The notes: generated from the letters alone by a model not told the origin. A DNA stretch of 64,000 nucleotides from Mesorhizobium sp. M1E.F.Ca.ET.045.02.1.1 (GCF_003952485.1 NZ_CP034447.1:186001-250000); one strand, 5' to 3'; numbered from the stretch's first letter, positions 34,061-42,859 are shown. A program made the numbers and translations.

Positions 34061-35197
34061 ATGCCATTGAAACTTACCCCCCGACCTTCGGCAGTGGAAA
34101 GCATCCGCCGCGCGCGACGATTGTCAATTGAAGCGGTCGCGATTGAGGCGAATATCCGACCAGATTTCTTGACTGAAATGGAAACAACCCCAACCGACGT
34201 CAGCAAGCGAGTGGCGTTTTCACTTGCCTCCGCTCTGGCTGTACCGGTCCAGTTCCTGTTCGCCAAAGACGTAGAAATCGACGCCAATATGCCTGATTTT
34301 CGCGCCGCCAATAATAGGCCAGCGGTTCTTACATCGGCAGGACTAACGCGAATCGCGCGTGCTCGTTCTATCGCCGCCTACTTGGCGGACCGAGCGTTCG
34401 AAGACTGCACCAGGTTCGCCAATACAAATAGCGTGACCATCCATCAGCAGTCGACCGCGCGAAAGCTATTGAAATCGCTCTATGTCCGCGTCCAGCGCGT
34501 CGATGGATCGGTGGATCCTACCCTAACGTTCAGGGAGACGCGTGTATCGCTAGAGCGGAAAGGCATCATCGTGCTCTGCGATAGGGTAGCGGACCCGTTC
34601 CGTGGGTTTTGTTACTCTCCTACCGGTGACTTTCCCATCATCTTCGTGAATACAACCGGGCAGCGGCCCGCTACCAAGCTGTTCACACTGATGCATGAAG
34701 TGGTGCATGTGCTCCTTGGCAAAACGGGAGTTTCAGACCCCGCCATTCTCAACAACCAGGTTGAAAGATTCTGCAACTCGGTGACTGCCTCGGTCATGAT
34801 GCCTGCGGAGGAATTTTCCCAAGCCTATAAAAGCGTCGCGGGAAGGGGTGCCAGGGCCGTCGTTGATCTCCTTTCCAGACGATTTGGCGCCAGTAAGCAG
34901 GCGAGCGCCTTACGCGTCTCTGATTTGGGCTTGAGCAAAGGCTTTTACGCTGCGTGGTCTGCGACCCTGCCGTCTGAAGTCCCCATGATCGAAGAAGAAG
35001 ACGAAGGTGAGGAAAACAGCGGGGGCGGTGGAATTAGCTCGCAGATTGCCAGGTTCGGATATCTTCTGCCTAACATGCTCACCGCCGCCGTCGACAGGAA
35101 GGCAATCTCTCAGTTCGATGCGTACCGGCTCACCAATCTGAAGCCAAGTACGATAAAGCAGATCGCCGCCATCGGTGTTAACCGGCTGGGGCCATAA
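34061..35197 (+). CDS. XRE HTH plus ImmA/IrrE metallopeptidase (antitoxin-type)
   Basis: From the ATG at 34061 the protein is 378 residues. The first 75 residues form a Cro/XRE-like DNA-binding domain (ESIRRARRLSIEAVAIEANI, then DVSKRVAFSLASALAVPVQF). The middle has the ImmA/IrrE zinc protease motif LFTLMHEVVHVLLG (HExxH), with VERFCNSVTASVMMPAEEF downstream. The C-terminus has an acidic linker (MIEEEDEGEENSGGGG). The next gene, a PIN-like toxin, begins 4 bp after its stop. In such pairs the HTH-peptidase protein acts as antitoxin and autorepressor. A TTG at 34046 is an alternative start. Confidence 0.85.
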   Translation: MPLKLTPRPSAVESIRRARRLSIEAVAIEANIRPDFLTEMETTPTDVSKRVAFSLASALAVPVQFLFAKDVEIDANMPDFRAANNRPAVLTSAGLTRIARARSIAAYLADRAFEDCTRFANTNSVTIHQQSTARKLLKSLYVRVQRVDGSVDPTLTFRETRVSLERKGIIVLCDRVADPFRGFCYSPTGDFPIIFVNTTGQRPATKLFTLMHEVVHVLLGKTGVSDPAILNNQVERFCNSVTASVMMPAEEFSQAYKSVAGRGARAVVDLLSRRFGASKQASALRVSDLGLSKGFYAAWSATLPSEVPMIEEEDEGEENSGGGGISSQIARFGYLLPNMLTAAVDRKAISQFDAYRLTNLKPSTIKQIAAIGVNRLGP

Positions 35198-35201
35198 CAG
35201 C

Positions 35202-35645
35202 ATGGCCTATAGCGGCATCAACTTTGTGCTTGATCTAGAGGCATGCCTCTATTTTAGCGAAGCTGGCGGAAACCTGAAAGCCGCTCTGTTCCAACGCGCG
35301 AAAGTCGAACGCATTGCGGTACCCAAAGAGGTTTTCGACCAGGTTCGTATCTTCGACAAGAGCTTGGCCGATGAGATATCGGAGTCGGACATCGAAATTG
35401 TCGAACTCGATTCCGATGTATACGTGGCCGCTTGCGCACTCAACGAAATCTTTATGACCTCAGGGCATCGGTTAAACGCGGCCGCAAACGAAAAGGTCCC
35501 CGTCATAGCGCTCGTCCATTGTGCGCAAAATGGCGCTAAGCCGCCATGCCATTTGGTATCCGGCGACAACGGACTCCACTCCTCGTCGATGAGAAGCCTC
35601 TGTGCCGCCCTGAAAGTCCCTTTCATGGAAGTCACCAGCTTCTAG
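35202..35645 (+). CDS. PIN-like toxin (DUF4411-type)
   Basis: From the ATG at 35202 the protein is 147 residues. It has the acid pattern of a PIN ribonuclease: Asp in FVLDLEACL, Glu in PKEVFDQV, Asp in LDSDVYVAA and Asp in VSGDNGLHSSSM. It is 4 bp after the ImmA/IrrE gene, the normal order for HTH-peptidase plus DUF4411 toxin-antitoxin pairs. The predicted activity is metal-dependent RNA cleavage. The similarity is by motif only, so the exact family is a moderate guess. Confidence 0.7.
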   Translation: MAYSGINFVLDLEACLYFSEAGGNLKAALFQRAKVERIAVPKEVFDQVRIFDKSLADEISESDIEIVELDSDVYVAACALNEIFMTSGHRLNAAANEKVPVIALVHCAQNGAKPPCHLVSGDNGLHSSSMRSLCAALKVPFMEVTSF

Positions 35646-35806
35646 CAGCATTTTGGCGCTGTGCGGGAACTTGGTGTGGGACCAAGTGGCAGCTTTGCTC
35701 GAAAACCCATCTAAGCGACTGTGCCCTTCCCGAGAGATGGGTGCACTTCACCATGTCTCCGGTATAAACCGTAACCTATGTCTCCAGAATGGACCCCTGA
35801 TTTCTT

Positions 35807-35851
35807 TGGCGCACCCGACAGGGTTCGAACCTGTGACCTCTGCCTTCGGAG
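35807..35851 (-). repeat. Exact 3' 45-nt fragment of tRNA-Arg(CCG), att-like
   Basis: On the minus strand the sequence begins exactly at tRNA position 32 and folds as anticodon loop CTCCGAA (anticodon CCG), 3' anticodon stem GGCAG, variable loop AGGTC, complete T arm ACAGG-TTCGAAC-CCTGT, acceptor 3' strand CGGGTGC, discriminator G and CCA. No 5' half is present upstream. Such 3' tRNA fragments are left where integrases recombine into tRNA genes, so this is probably an attachment-site remnant of an integrative element. No integrase gene is seen nearby. Confidence 0.8.
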
Positions 35852-35910
35852 TTTTTTAGACTGCCCATCTGAAAAACGCGATAGGGGCATGCTATGATAC
35901 TCTATCTCTT

Positions 35911-36110
35911 AAAGCGTGTCGCGATTTAAGGGATTCAGGATTCCCTTTGATTTGAGTTCGTGATTCATTGCGGTTGAAAGGAGACCGCGATGGGCAAGCC
36001 ACTACCGTCTGCGAGGCTCTCGCCGATATCTGCCATCTGTTCGAGCCAACCGAATGCAGAAACTTCTTCAAAGCGGCCGGATATGAGGCCGATTAATCGC
36101 GACACGCTTT
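35911..36110 (+). mobile_element. 200-bp MITE derived from an IS630-family element
   Basis: The ends are a perfect 16-bp inverted repeat, AAAGCGTGTCGCGATT at 35911-35926 and its complement at 36095-36110, with TA at or next to both ends. Inside, a transposase start (AGGAGACCGCG before ATGGGCAAGCC) is followed directly, in another frame, by the C-terminus CHLFEPTECRNFFKAAGYEAD and a stop. The whole transposase body is deleted. IS630 elements target TA, and such internally deleted copies can be moved by a full-length relative. It sits at the truncated end of the amidohydrolase relic. Confidence 0.75.
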
Positions 36111-36259
36111 TAGTCCCGGCCTCGGGTGGGATCAGCGCACAGACCTTACGCTCGAGTTGGCGGACCATACCTGCCTCAGCTTCATTCCAGCGGTATCGAG
36201 TTCGTTGATCGCCGTAGTTAGCGCAGCGAGCTCCTCCGCCGAAGGGGTCAGCAGCGGCA

Positions 36260-36575
36260 CGATTGCACGTCATAGTAAGATGGCAGGAGGTCCGAGTGGC
36301 CCAAGCAGAAGGCAATGCATCCCCTGCCTTCCTTCCGCACTCCAGCGATCCCAAGCTGCTTCTAAAAACTGGATGAAACCTGGATCGTGAACTGTCTGCA
36401 GGGCGCTGGACGTAATCGGCTTCGGCGCTAGAATCCGTTCGAACCCCACATTGCGAAGGCCAGCGATTATTCGTTTCGGCCGTTCTGGTGTGTCGAAGCA
36501 GGGCACCATCTGTCCGCGCCATAGCCCGCCCGCGCTTTCATGAGCATATAAGTCCTCGGAAAAGACAATAAGCAC
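36260..36575 (-). pseudogene. Acetylpolyamine amidohydrolase/HDAC-family 5' fragment
   Basis: The frame from 36575 begins MLIVFSEDLYAHESAGGLWR and continues PERPKRIIAGLRNVGFERIL, then VHDPGFIQFLEAAWDRWSAE. These are the N-terminal landmarks of bacterial acetylpolyamine amidohydrolases (histone deacetylase superfamily). After GRQG the frame shifts (GDALPSAWATRTSC continues in the next frame) and similarity is then lost. The metal-binding residues, which lie later, are missing. It starts 7 bp after the EamA stop and was the last gene of the decayed operon. Confidence 0.7.
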
Positions 36576-36581
36576 GTTGCC

Positions 36582-37505
36582 CTAATCCTGTTCGCCAATT
36601 GGGCGTACTTGCATAGAGACGGCACGGCGCTCTGGCATGGATGTAATCAGCGCACCGACGATAATGGCTAATGCTGCAAACATTCCTGGACCTGTCAGCC
36701 ATTCGCCGAAGAGCGCGGCTGCTAAGAGCGCAGAAAAGAACGGCTCGCTCGATTCGATGACCTGCGTCTTGTATGCCTCGATATGTTGAAGAGCGAGAAT
36801 TGTGCAGTAGAACCCAAAGAACGAGGGGATAACCCCCAGTGATAGCAAGCTTGGCAGCGCATTCACTGACGGGATTGGTGCTCCGCTCCAAGCATAGGGA
36901 ACAGCGAGCATAACGAGGCCATAAGCCAGGCACCACCAGAAGGTTTCTAGGGATGAGCGCAGCTTAAAGAACTTCCAGGCGAAGATAAAGCTGGCGTAGC
37001 CTAGACCCGCGATAAGGGCGAGGCTGACACCGATAATGCTTCCGGTCATCAGGCCGTCCCCAGCAATCACGACGTAGCCTCCAAGAAAGACCATCGTCAT
37101 GGCGAACGCCTTTCGCGTAGTTACCGTTTCCTTCAAGATGAGGATGTCGAGCGCGATTGCACCAAGGCCGCCAGCGAAAACAAGGATCGCGACAAGCGGG
37201 ATCGGTGCATACGTGAAAGCTTGGGTTTCGAAATGGTAAAGTGTGAAGATGCCAAGCGCGGAGCAGACGGCGATCTTCCACGATCCCGTGAACACTGAGA
37301 CTAGTCGGGCTAAACCTCCAGACCTTAAAAGGATGATGATCGAGAGCAGCGAAAACGCAATGGCGCAACGCCAAAATGCAACTGCAGTGTGATCGAGGCC
37401 TTCCTTGAAAGCGGACCGCGAAAGCACGCCGACGGTTCCATTGGACAGAGCTGCAAGGAGAGCGAAACCGGCCCCAAGGATTGATGAAAAATAAGCATTT
37501 CTCAT
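36582..37505 (-). CDS. EamA/DMT-family exporter
   Basis: The protein is 307 residues from ATG 37505 and has ten hydrophobic segments arranged as two EamA repeats (GAGFALLAALSNGTVGVLSR, then FWRCAIAFSLLSIIILLRSG; second repeat from IIGVSLALIAGLGYASFIFA). Family members export amino acids and small metabolites. It is the only gene of this operon that appears intact. It lies 5 bp after the puuD-like gene and would export the product of the pathway. Confidence 0.85.
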   Translation of the reverse strand: MRNAYFSSILGAGFALLAALSNGTVGVLSRSAFKEGLDHTAVAFWRCAIAFSLLSIIILLRSGGLARLVSVFTGSWKIAVCSALGIFTLYHFETQAFTYAPIPLVAILVFAGGLGAIALDILILKETVTTRKAFAMTMVFLGGYVVIAGDGLMTGSIIGVSLALIAGLGYASFIFAWKFFKLRSSLETFWWCLAYGLVMLAVPYAWSGAPIPSVNALPSLLSLGVIPSFFGFYCTILALQHIEAYKTQVIESSEPFFSALLAAALFGEWLTGPGMFAALAIIVGALITSMPERRAVSMQVRPIGEQD

Positions 37506-37510
37506 GGCGG

Positions 37511-38283
37511 TCACTTTGTTTCTATCATATGCGAGCGGCAGGCCTCGCCGAATGCACGAAAGATTTCGACGCTGAGCAGATCCTCAACGTGAAACCATTC
37601 AGGATGCCATTGTACGGCGGCAGCAAAAGTTGCCGTGTCCTTTACCGATATAGCTTCAATAACGCCGTCCACGCATCGCGCATCAACCGCAAGGCCATCC
37701 GCCAAACGCGCGATCCCCTGCCGATGCAGGGTATTAACCAAGACTGGATTTTTTTGCGAGCGGCGGATGCATTGGGCAATGTGGCCGTGGCCTTCGGCTA
37801 GAATTGCATGAAAGGGGTGTATTGAAGGTCGCGTGGGAGAGAGAGGTCTTCCACATGAGTGATCCGACCTTCACCTTCCGAGATGTTGCTTGAGAGGCTG
37901 GCACCAAGTGCGACATTGAGTTCTTGCAGCCCACGGCAGATTCCGAACAGGGGAATGCCCGATGATAATGCAATCTTGATCGCAGCAAAGCTTGTCCTGT
38001 CCCGGTCAAGATCAAGCGTCTTTGGAAAGCCTCTGGGCCCCGTAAAATGAGGGCGAGACGTTCGACTCCGCCCCGGTCAGCAGTACGCCATTGAGGACTG
38101 ACAAACAGACTCGCAAATCCCCTTCCACCAGTCCGCACGGGATCACTAGCGGTAAGACACCTGCGGTCGTACGCAGGGCTTCAAGATAACGAACGCGTAC
38201 GGTCTCATAACCGACGCCGTCCTCTGTCCGCCGGTCGGAAATGACACCAACGCGGGGCCGCTGTTTATCAGCGAGGCCACAAT
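37511..38283 (-). pseudogene. Peptidase C26/PuuD-like gamma-glutamyl hydrolase, frameshifted
   Basis: Pieces in three frames rebuild a class I glutamine-amidotransferase-like hydrolase: RPRVGVISDRRTEDGVGYET, then GVLLTGAESNVSPSFYG, then LFGICRGLQELNVALGASLS (nucleophile Cys), then FHAILAEGHGHIAQCIRRSQ, then VNTLHRQGIARLADGLAVDA and VQWHPEW (catalytic His). At least two single-base frame changes are needed, near 38010 and near 37805. PuuD cleaves gamma-glutamyl amides of GABA; here it could remove a gamma-glutamyl group from a biosynthetic intermediate. Confidence 0.8.
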
Positions 38284-39591
38284 CAGGTGCCCTCAAGAGC
38301 TTGCCCAATATCGGCGATGATATCCTCAATGTGCTCAAGTCCTACAGAAATCCGGATTGTTCCATCGCAAACTCCGGCAGCAAGGCGCGCCTCGCGCGGT
38401 ACCGAAGCATGTGTCGTCGAGGCTGGATGCGTGGCGAGTGTTCTCGCGTCGCCAATATTTGAGACGTGATAGGCGAGTCGCAACCGCTCGATAAAACGGC
38501 GCCCAGCCTCAATGCCGCCAGCGATCTCGAACACAAGCATCGGGCCACCATGATCACCCATGTTCTGCTCGGCGCGATGCCGTTCAACAATCCCGCCAAA
38601 AGTCGGATATGTTACGTCGAGAACGCCAGGATGCGCCATGAGAAACTCGGCTAGCGGGCGGGCATTGGAGCAATGTCGAGGCATTCGCAAAGGTAACGTT
38701 TCCAGACCTTGGATACAGAGAAAAGATGCGAATGACGACGGGCAGGGACCGAAATCGCGCATGAGCGTATTGCGCATCTTGAGCAGAAACGGGCTGGCTC
38801 CGTAGGGGCCGGGCAGATTGCGCGCGGCATCGAGCCAAAGAATGTTACCGTGCGAGATGTCAGGACGTGACATCAACGAAAAGCGTTCGGAATAGGCAGC
38901 CCAGTCGAAGGTGCCCCCATCCACAGTAATGCCGCCAATCGTCGTGCCGTGGCCGCTGATATATTTGGAAGTGGAGCGCACGGTAATGTGCGCGCCAAGC
39001 TCGAGAGGGCGGGAGATAAGAGGGGTCAGCGTGTTGTCGATGATCAGCGGAATTCCGAGTTCCTGCGCGATCGCCCCGACCTCGACGATCGGGAAAGGGC
39101 TGAGCTTGGGGTTGGGAAGCGCTTCGCCGAACCAACAGCGCGTTCGGCGATCTGAGGCTTCGCGGAAACGTTCGGGATCGCTTGGATCGACGAAGCGGGT
39201 TTCAATCCCGAGCCGTTGAAACGTACTGGCCAGCAAATTGATTGTGCCACCATACAGGTGCGTGGAGCTTACGATATTGTTCCCGGCTACGGTGAATGTT
39301 TAGGATTGAAAGCATAATTGCGGCTTGCCCCGACGAGGTTGCCAAGGCGGCGACGCCACCATCCAGAGCCGCAACGCGTTGCTCGAAAATATCCGTTGTC
39401 GGGTTCATCAGCCGCGAATAGGTGCGCCCCTCGCATCGGAGATCGAAGACGTCCGATGCGTGATCAATTGATTCGAATGCAAAAGCATTCGAGAGATCGA
39501 TCGGTACAGTTGTAGCAAGGGTCGCCGGATCATAGCGATAGCCGCCATGCAACACTGCCGTTTCCGGATGCAGGTGTGGCGTTGGCGCCAT
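38283..39591 (-). pseudogene. O-acetylhomoserine sulfhydrylase/MetY-type PLP enzyme, one frameshift
   Basis: The N-terminal frame (39591-39300) reads ETAVLHGGYRYDPATLATTV, then YSRLMNPTTDIFEQRVAALD and GGVAALATSSGQAAIMLSIL. After one base change near 39300 the other frame continues NNIVSSTHLYGGTINLLAST, IIDNTLTPLISRPLELGAHI, VRSTSKYISGHGTTIGGI (Schiff-base Lys in STSKY) and ends near 38283. It is otherwise full length (about 435 residues). This family joins a nucleophile to the gamma carbon of O-acetylhomoserine. In RtxA of rhizobitoxine synthesis a related domain makes the ether-linked amino acid. Confidence 0.85.
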
Positions 39592-39622
39592 CGTGCTGAA
39601 GGGTCATTTTTCTCTGGTTTGG

Positions 39623-40737
39623 TCAACATTGGATCTCTCCGGGAGTTGCATACTTCTCGGCGCGGCATTCAGACTGGGCGAAACGCTTCCGGTTCTGGTC
39701 GCGGATCAGTTTCAGGATCGAAGGCTCACCATTTGGGCCAGGCTGGAATATCCCACCCGTTTCGGAGCAGTGCGCCGCATAGACGGTGTCCCCCATGCGG
39801 ATGGCATGTGCTTCGGGTAAGCGCCAGAACGGGGTTGTCGGGTCGAGATGATGATCGAGATGGTAGTTGTCGTTATTAATCGCGGTCAGCCACTTCTCGA
39901 TATTACAGCTGCGGCGGTTCCTAGCCATGTGCAGGTTCACGGTCTGATTTTCGATGGAGCTGCAATGCTCAGACATCTCGATAAACCAGCCGATAATGTG
40001 GAATGAGGTGAGGTAGGGAACGACCCAGAGAAGGACGACTTCCGAGAAGTAGCCATAGATCAAAGCGTACACGACGATACAAGCCCAGAACGCGTAGAAC
40101 CCCCAGCGATCGAACTCGTAACGCCACTTTTCTCCCGCATCACCCCTACTGAACTCTCCTTACCGGAGAGGGAATTGAGGATCATTTGATATCTGTTGCG
40201 GGCCAGATACTTCAGATAGGCGTAGGTTTTCGATCCAAGCAGGGGCAGGATGATGAGCTTCCAGACGAAGGAACGATCCGCTCGGGGTGTGAAGACACCT
40301 TCCGCGATGAAGAACTCCAGGTCAGGATCGGCGTCGGCTCTTCCCAGAAAGGGATGATGGCTGTGGACGTGTGATTCCTTGTAGGCAAAGTGGCGCTGAA
40401 AGATGGGCCAAGCCGTTGGCAATGTGCCGAGCAGGAAGTTCAGCAGACGGTTCTTTGTCAGCACACCGTGCGCAGAATCGTGCAGAATGGTGGAGATTCC
40501 TCGCTGATGGGCTCCGATCATTATCACCGCGAGAGGATAGAACCACCAGCTGACCCCAATGACCAGCCACGCGAAGGCAGCGATCACCGCATAATCCTTC
40601 ACGATATAAGGCGGGCCATGCCAATTGTCAGTTGTAAGAGCTTTGATGTCACTAGTGATGCATCGATCAAAACGATGGTGAACGTAGCGGCCGGGCGCTT
40701 CGATGCCGCTGTAGAGCGGCCGCGCGTGAGCGTTCAT
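39623..40737 (-). pseudogene. Membrane fatty-acid-desaturase-family protein (RtxC-like), one frameshift
   Basis: The protein starts MNAHARPLYSGIEAPGRYVH at 40737, where the ATG overlaps the stop of the decarboxylase fragment. Three His clusters typical of membrane desaturases are kept: ISTILHDSAHGVL, YKESHVHSHHPFLG, and in the second frame NYHLDHHLDPTTPFW. Hydrophobic segments lie between them. The frame changes between 40140 and 40070. The rest (40072-39623) is intact to the end. In rhizobitoxine biosynthesis RtxC, a protein of this family, introduces the vinyl double bond; the operon context here supports the same type of reaction. Confidence 0.8.
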
Positions 40738-41060
40738 GAAGACACCTTTTGCCGAGAATTGCAGCGCCACTCTGCGGTATAGGCACCGACGAAGCGGTCA
40801 ATGAGATCAGCTTTGACGTTTGGCATAACGATCGCGTGGGCGGAGTTGTCATGGCATGCGAGTTGGTATTCGCTGACGAGCCTCTCGGATGGCTTCGGAA
40901 ATACAACCGTCAAGGACCATGGATTGAGCAACACCGGGATGCCCGCTGAACGAAAATGCTGCTGCGAGGCCTTCCGCATTGCCGATGCCAACTCTAAGCG
41001 CCTGCGCGACCGTTTTCGCGTCGATCTCACAAGGCGGCAGGGTGGGGAGGAAGTCCCCTC
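40734..41060 (-). pseudogene. Group II PLP decarboxylase (serine/histidine type), C-terminal fragment
   Basis: About 75 recognisable residues remain: SAGIPVLLNPWSLTVVFPKP, then LVSEYQLACHDNSAHAIVMP and NVKADLIDRFVGAYTAEW. This is the C-terminal pattern of bacterial histidine decarboxylases and of plant serine decarboxylases (TVVF.P....QLAC..N.AH.vvMP). The catalytic PLP region is missing, because upstream of about 41060 the similarity ends. The stop overlaps the desaturase start (ATGA, 40737-40734). A serine decarboxylase would supply ethanolamine to the pathway. Confidence 0.65.
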
Positions 41061-41140
41061 CCCTGCCGCGAACAAGCTTTGGATAAAACCCCAGCTTTTT
41101 CTGTCCCCAATGTGATCTGGAGGCCGGGGCGCTGCGGTGC

Positions 41141-42295
41141 TCAGCGGATGTGACGCGCGAGATCTGCGATCCTACCCATCAGCACTTCCATCGGTCCTCG
41201 CTGGAAGACGCGCAGCCAAAGCACCGCGAAAGTGCTGATAACCACGACGAAGCCAAAGAGCATGGACAGGCTCCCGTCTTCGAGAACCAGATCTATCCCC
41301 ATAGCATGGTTAAGATAGGCTATTCCCACAATGTGCAGCACATAGGCCGTCAAAGGCATCGAGCCGACCGCGATTATTGGCCAGACCAGCTTTCGCAGAT
41401 GCGGGAGCGCATTCATAGCGAGCCAGCAAGCCGCAATGACAATCAGTGCGCAACCGGTGTTGCCCAGGATCGAGAACGTCTTCTCGCTATGAGGTGCGGC
41501 AACCAATAACACCCAGGGGTCGCTAGTGGCCTCCCTCCACCAATCGGGGTCGGCGGGTACACCATGTAGCAAGCGCAGCGCGAGCCAGGATCCTCCATAG
41601 CCCAACACGGCCAGCGCGCCCCCCGCTAGGCCAAGGCGCCAATGCATTGCTTGCGTATTAAGGCTAAGGCGCGCGATGGCCATGCCTGCGATCACGAAAG
41701 AAACCCAGGTCATCGCGGGATAGGTGCCGCGGACCATGAAATCAAACACCGGGTCCAAATACTCCACGGGGCCAAACAACTGAAGGAGGAAGCACACTTG
41801 CGGGAGAACTAATGCGGTCCCAGCAGCGAGCAAGCCGAGCTGCTGTGCGCTGAGCCGATAGAGCGGCAGGACCAACAAGAAGCAGATTCCGTAGGGTTCC
41901 AGGATGACTGCGACGTTCGTACCGAGGCAGGTCAGGATTGAGCCAATCGCGAGCAAAACAAGGGCACGAATTGCGACTCTGGCAACGGCCTGTCCACCTG
42001 CTTCCCCCGACTTCGGCGTCTCGCGGCCGGTAATCAGGATGATCGAAAAACCGGCCAATACGGCAAACAGGGCGGACGACCGCCCATAGGCTAGCTCCAT
42101 CAGATCCCGGACCAGTGCTACGTCGGGAAAGTTACCCCCGACATGGACGACACACATGCCTAAAACAGCCAGGCCGCGAGCAAGGTCGATGTCGACCAGC
42201 CGATCTACGGCCGCCCCATCCCTCACGTCCGCAATCGCCGACGTTGCCTCCTTTTCATACGGAGGATTCTCAGTTTGTGGTGTATATGGCATCAC
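41141..42295 (-). CDS. DUF418/acyltransferase-like polytopic membrane protein
   Basis: The 384-residue protein has about ten membrane segments. The core begins RLVDIDLARGLAVLGMCVVH near residue 32, the start pattern of DUF418 and related heparan-glucosaminide-acetyltransferase-like proteins. Later segments include SVGSMPLTAYVLH-like residues (VGSMPLTAYVLHIVGIAYLN). The first 18 codons and the 5' leader match the repA-like gene at 47120, so the N-terminus was acquired from a duplicated leader. Its function is unknown, possibly envelope modification. The gene appears intact. Confidence 0.75.
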   Translation of the reverse strand: MMPYTPQTENPPYEKEATSAIADVRDGAAVDRLVDIDLARGLAVLGMCVVHVGGNFPDVALVRDLMELAYGRSSALFAVLAGFSIILITGRETPKSGEAGGQAVARVAIRALVLLAIGSILTCLGTNVAVILEPYGICFLLVLPLYRLSAQQLGLLAAGTALVLPQVCFLLQLFGPVEYLDPVFDFMVRGTYPAMTWVSFVIAGMAIARLSLNTQAMHWRLGLAGGALAVLGYGGSWLALRLLHGVPADPDWWREATSDPWVLLVAAPHSEKTFSILGNTGCALIVIAACWLAMNALPHLRKLVWPIIAVGSMPLTAYVLHIVGIAYLNHAMGIDLVLEDGSLSMLFGFVVVISTFAVLWLRVFQRGPMEVLMGRIADLARHIR

Positions 42296-42560
42296 GACGG
42301 GTTTTCTCCTTCATATCGAGTTTGTCCCGTCACGGATTAAACTCACTTCAATCAACGGTCAACAATCACTTTGCTGCCGACTCCCTCGGAGCAGGCCCTC
42401 GTCAGCCTCATTGAATTCTCCCCTCAGTAGGGGCGGCAGTGACATATCCTCGGCGATCCGCTCCGGGCTCGGCGTGGCACGAACGATGCCATGCCGGCGG
42501 GGCCCTCGCACAGGAAGCGCGTGCCACGACCTTCGCCGTTACGCCTGTCTTCCCCGTCAG
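42245..42560 (-). repeat. Duplicated repA-type leader, copy upstream of the DUF418 gene
   Basis: This segment aligns over about 310 bp with 47070-47405 in the same orientation. Shared runs include TTAAACTCACTTCA followed by TCAACGGTCAAC, CGTATGAAAAGGAG, GGCGATCCGCTCCGGG and ACGAACGATGCCATGCCGGC. It includes the 5' non-coding leader and the first 17-18 codons of the downstream gene. The direct repeat TCAAC-GGTCAAC near 42350 could be an operator. Confidence 0.8.
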
Positions 42561-42639
42561 TCTGAAGCCAGAGGAGACCGGTGGAATCGGAAATCATGCC
42601 GTCCGGCGAGTTGAACCTCAAGATCAAAGCAGGGTCAGA

Positions 42640-42790
42640 GCCGTTCGGTATATCGCAAGCTCAGAACTTCCGGGCTGGCATCGAGGCCGGCATCTCTTGC
42701 CTCAAACGCGCTTATGGCTTGGGGCGCGGCACCTGGCGCGGCTCGACTCGGCGAGCGTCGGCCAATGCCCCATGATCCCATCGCAGCCAG
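42640..42790 (+). pseudogene. Transposase C-terminal fragment
   Basis: The plus strand encodes AQNFRAGIEAGISCLKRAYG and LGRGTWRG, which is the pattern of the C-terminal part of IS5/ISNCY-type transposases (FRAGIEG.ISFLKR.FGL.RCTWRG). Nothing else of the element is left. The family name is a moderate guess. Confidence 0.55.
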
Positions 42791-42859
42791 ATCGCTCTTC
42801 TCGCCATGACCTGCACGGCATTTTGCCATCAGGCGTTCCAAGAAACACGCGTTAGCCGG

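Larger units (their letters stand above)
31080..34067 (-). pseudogene. Small membrane-protein gene interrupted by IS66 copy 2
   Basis: Removing the IS66 element joins the frame upstream of 33994 to the frame ending at 31499: it starts MASQSLATECFRLNEFSGLL at 34067 and continues LQLAFGLNLALSIFRELAIV, then IAAIETLIGSRKVRNPSSAG and two hydrophobic helices (ATWVTCCAAVTSLFRLAALY and FTTIVHFVPLPLAILILYAR). The open frame runs on to 30886, but the part after about 31080 overlaps mrr and is probably not original. The family is not recognised. The ATG overlaps the start of the divergent ImmA gene, so a different true start is possible. Confidence 0.55.

Noticed and set aside
35807..35851. A functional tRNA-Arg gene
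   Set aside because: Only positions 32 to CCA are present; there is no D arm, 5' acceptor strand or 5' anticodon stem upstream.
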